Shown here piece by piece: positions 6,048 through 7,905 of a stretch of 7,905 nt of DNA. Below the pieces are notes generated by a model that was not told where the DNA came from, searched no databases, and saw only the letters and a list, made by a program, of their open reading frames with translations. A program made the translations under genes and the position numbers. The DNA is from Paracoccaceae bacterium. Its GTDB lineage: Bacteria > Pseudomonadota > Alphaproteobacteria > Rhodobacterales > Rhodobacteraceae. Position 1 is the stretch's first letter. Each line of letters opens with the position of its first letter. Location of the stretch: assembly GCA_007128995.1 (NCBI GenBank), contig SKWJ01000069.1, positions 1-7,905 on the forward strand. Reading direction: 5' to 3'.

Positions 6048-7457
6048 TCATAGAAGCTTGCCCTGTTGCGGCGGGGAACTGTCGGTCTTGGCGGGTTTTG
6101 ATGGTTTGTGCGGGACGGCGGAGACTCGCGTGTCGCTGAACTCAATCTCCAGCAACCGCGCCCTTGCCGCGCTGCTGGCTTCGGTCAGTACCTGCCCTGC
6201 ATCATCGCGCACGACAGCATAGCCGCGCTTCAAGGTTGCGGGATATCCAAGCGACTGGCGTAACCGTTCAAGCGCGGCAAGCCGTGTCTCAAGATGCTCG
6301 AGCCGAGCTGAAATTGCGCGCTCTGCCCGTGCGCTGCGTTCGTCCAGCCGTGCACGCCCCTTGTCGATCTGAAACCGGATCGTGTTGGCGCGCAGCCCGG
6401 AAGAAGCACTGCGCAATTCCTGCCCCTTTGCCGTGATCAGGGCGCGCAGCGACCCCGGGAACCGCTCGGCCCACTGGTCAAAGCGTTGTAGCGCGGGTGC
6501 AAGCAGCGTTTCTGCCCGTGGCAATGCGCGGGCCAGATCTGAAAGCCGCTGACGGCGCTGGGCAACCATATGGCCTGCCGCCCGGACAAGGCGCGCATCC
6601 AGACCAGCGAGCGTGGCGATCAGGTCAGCCTGCACCGGAACGGCGATTTCTGCCGCCGCACTGGGGGTTGGCGCGCGCCGATCTGCCGCGAAGTCGATAA
6701 GTGTCGTATCGGTTTCATGGCCCACGGCCGAAATCAGCGGGATCAGGCTTTGCGCTGCGGCGCGGACAACCACTTCCTCATTGAACCCCCAGAGATCCTC
6801 GATCGATCCACCGCCGCGCGCTACGATCAGAAGATCTGGCCGCGGCAATGCGTCGCTTGCCTGCAAGGCGTTGAAGCCAGCAATGGCGCGGGCCACTTCG
6901 AGTGCGCAGGTCTGTCCCTGAACAGCAACTGGCCAAAGGATGACATGCACGCCAAACCTGTCATGCAGGCGATGGAGGATATCCCGGATCACCGCCCCTT
7001 GCGGCGATGTGATGACGCCGATAACCCGTGGCAGGGCAGGAAGCGGCTTTTTGCGCTCGGGCGCAAACAGCCCGTCCGCTGCCAAAAGCGCCTTGCGCTT
7101 TTCCAGCATCGCCATCAGCGCGCCAGCGCCCGCCGGTTCCACGCTTTCAACCTGCAATTGGTATTTGGATTGCGGGGCAAAGGTCGTAAGCCGCCCTGTC
7201 GCGATCACTTCCATACCTTCTTCGGGCTTCACGCCCATCCGTGCGACCTGACCCTTCCAGCTGACCGAGGCGATGACCGCGCGCGCATCCTTGAGATCGA
7301 AATACATATGTCCTGTGCGCGCCACCACAACGCGCCCAACTTCGCCACGCACGCGCACGCGCCCGAACTCTCCTTCCAGCGTGCGCTTGACCGCGCCTGA
7401 TATCTCGGAGACCGAGAATTCAGGTGTGTTGCTTGCTGGCTCGTCAATCAGGTCCAT
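6048..7457 (-). CDS. xseA: Exodeoxyribonuclease VII large subunit XseA
   Basis: XseA is the catalytic large subunit of exonuclease VII, which with several small XseB subunits degrades single-stranded DNA from both ends into oligonucleotides. The 469-residue product has an N-terminal OB-fold (about 12-108: FSVSEISGAVK, VRVRGEV, GHMYFDLKD), then the exonuclease VII domain with VIGVITSPQGAVIRDI (145-160), ARGGGSIEDLWGFNEE (213-228) and SAVGHETDTTLIDFAADRRAPTPSAAAE (243-270). A long Arg/Leu-rich coiled-coil stretch follows (about 275-402), then LKRGYAVVRD (409-418) and a flexible Lys/Pro tail. ATG 7457 is preferred: AAAGG lies 8 nt upstream and MDLIDEP is the usual alphaproteobacterial beginning. 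ATG 7493 would add 12 residues. xseB is not in the window, which is common. The gene is divergent from purD. Confidence 0.96.
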   Translation of the reverse strand: MDLIDEPASNTPEFSVSEISGAVKRTLEGEFGRVRVRGEVGRVVVARTGHMYFDLKDARAVIASVSWKGQVARMGVKPEEGMEVIATGRLTTFAPQSKYQLQVESVEPAGAGALMAMLEKRKALLAADGLFAPERKKPLPALPRVIGVITSPQGAVIRDILHRLHDRFGVHVILWPVAVQGQTCALEVARAIAGFNALQASDALPRPDLLIVARGGGSIEDLWGFNEEVVVRAAAQSLIPLISAVGHETDTTLIDFAADRRAPTPSAAAEIAVPVQADLIATLAGLDARLVRAAGHMVAQRRQRLSDLARALPRAETLLAPALQRFDQWAERFPGSLRALITAKGQELRSASSGLRANTIRFQIDKGRARLDERSARAERAISARLEHLETRLAALERLRQSLGYPATLKRGYAVVRDDAGQVLTEASSAARARLLEIEFSDTRVSAVPHKPSKPAKTDSSPPQQGKLL

Positions 7458-7533
7458 CTGGCCGACCTTTGCTTGTCTTGGGCGCGCAGCCATCCTAGAA
7501 CGCGGCAGCGGGAGTGCCAAGAGAGGGACAGCA
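7458..7533. promoter_or_regulatory. Divergent xseA/purD promoter region
   Basis: These 76 bp separate two divergent starts and must hold at least part of both promoters. For purD, TTGTCT (7473-7478) and TAGAAC (7496-7501) are 17 bp apart, each 4 of 6 to the sigma-70 consensus, which would give a leader of about 25 nt; this is only a suggestion. GAGAGGG (7521-7527) is a clear Shine-Dalgarno 6 nt before the purD ATG. I see no PurR-like operator or riboswitch, and the space is too short for one. Confidence 0.35.
7466..7470 (-). promoter_or_regulatory. xseA ribosome-binding site that decides the start
   Basis: The minus strand reads AAAGG here, 8 nt upstream of ATG 7457. This favours 7457 over the upstream in-frame ATG at 7493, which has only AGG directly abutting it. 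Confidence 0.5.
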
Positions 7534-7905
7534 ATGAATATTCTGGTTCTGGGCAGTGGCGGGCGCGAACATGCGCTGGCCTGGGCCATAATGCAAAACC
7601 CCAAATGCGACAGGCTGATCTGCGCGCCCGGTAATGCCGGAATGGCGGCCATCGCTGAATGCGCGGATCTGGATATTTGCAGCGCGACTGAGGTTGTGCG
7701 CTTTTGCGATGAGAACGCCATCGATTTCGTTGTGATCGGACCCGAGGCGCCGCTTGCTGCCGGGGTGGCCGACCGTCTGCGCGCCGTTGGCATAAGCTGT
7801 TTTGGCCCGTCTGCAGCGGCTGCGCGACTGGAAGCGTCCAAGGCGTTCACGAAAGAGATTTGCGCAGCGGTCGGTGCGCCCACCGCTGAATATGCACATT
7901 TCACC
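7534..7905 (+). CDS. purD: Phosphoribosylamine--glycine ligase PurD, N-terminal part
   Basis: PurD (GAR synthetase) joins glycine to 5-phosphoribosylamine with ATP, the second step of de novo purine synthesis, in the cytoplasm. The window ends after 124 of roughly 420 codons, so the ATP-grasp catalytic domain is mostly missing. The visible N-terminal Rossmann-like domain is diagnostic: MNILVLGSGGREHALAWAI (1-19), the APGNAGMA loop (31-38), DFVVIGPEAPLAAGVAD (64-80), CFGPSAAAARLEASKAFTKE (89-108) and the beginning of the ATP-grasp region (PTAEY). A strong Shine-Dalgarno, GAGAGGG, lies 6 nt before the ATG. No frameshift or odd residue is seen in the part present. Confidence 0.97.
   Translation, partial: MNILVLGSGGREHALAWAIMQNPKCDRLICAPGNAGMAAIAECADLDICSATEVVRFCDENAIDFVVIGPEAPLAAGVADRLRAVGISCFGPSAAAARLEASKAFTKEICAAVGAPTAEYAHFT

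Noticed and set aside
7458..7904. Open minus-strand extension of xseA across purD
   Set aside because: It is antisense to a well-conserved purD N-terminus, and XseA reaches normal length and its usual N-terminus from ATG 7457.
1..7905. Mobile elements, CRISPR arrays, defence or phage genes, tRNA or rRNA
   Set aside because: No repeat-spacer pattern, transposase, integrase, terminal repeats or RNA-gene signatures were seen; all nine genes belong to well-known chromosomal families.

Overview
This is ordinary chromosomal sequence from an alphaproteobacterium, most likely Rhodobacterales (Roseobacter/Paracoccus type). The GC-rich coding, the alphaproteobacterial FtsZ-binding GST-like protein FzlA, a Paracoccus-like aromatic aminotransferase (AFPPDHG in place of the enteric SNPPAHG) and a Rhodobacterales-style MtgA C-terminus all point there. 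No mobile element, CRISPR array, phage gene or RNA gene is visible. Almost every base belongs to one of nine protein genes, two of them cut by the window edges.

Layout: (1) Positions 1-2098, + strand: the C-terminal end of the peptidoglycan glycosyltransferase mtgA, then fzlA (GST fold, divisome regulator), then queG (last step of queuosine synthesis). (2) Positions 2129-3211, - strand: zapE, an AFG1-like ATPase linked to the Z ring, convergent with queG with a 30-bp gap. (3) Positions 3212-3335: a divergent control region between zapE and sseA, carrying a 10-bp long-range inverted repeat and a 14-bp imperfect direct repeat. (4) Positions 3336-5946, + strand: a tight three-gene operon of sseA (3-mercaptopyruvate sulfurtransferase), a GNAT acetyltransferase (ATGA overlap) and a class I aspartate/aromatic aminotransferase (11-bp gap). 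(5) Positions 5947-6047: a convergent intergenic region with a 9-bp perfect hairpin. (6) Positions 6048-7457, - strand: xseA, the exonuclease VII large subunit. (7) Positions 7534 to the edge, + strand: the first 124 codons of purD, divergent from xseA.

Two functional themes stand out. MtgA, FzlA and ZapE all connect to the FtsZ ring or septal wall synthesis, so the first 3.2 kb is rich in division genes. In the second operon, an aminotransferase of a family whose members can transaminate cysteine is co-transcribed with the enzyme that consumes the product, 3-mercaptopyruvate. This suggests, but does not prove, a cysteine-to-sulfane-sulfur/H2S route. I found no convincing new multi-gene system. 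The best leads are the sulfur-operon hypothesis and the repeats in the zapE/sseA divergent region.
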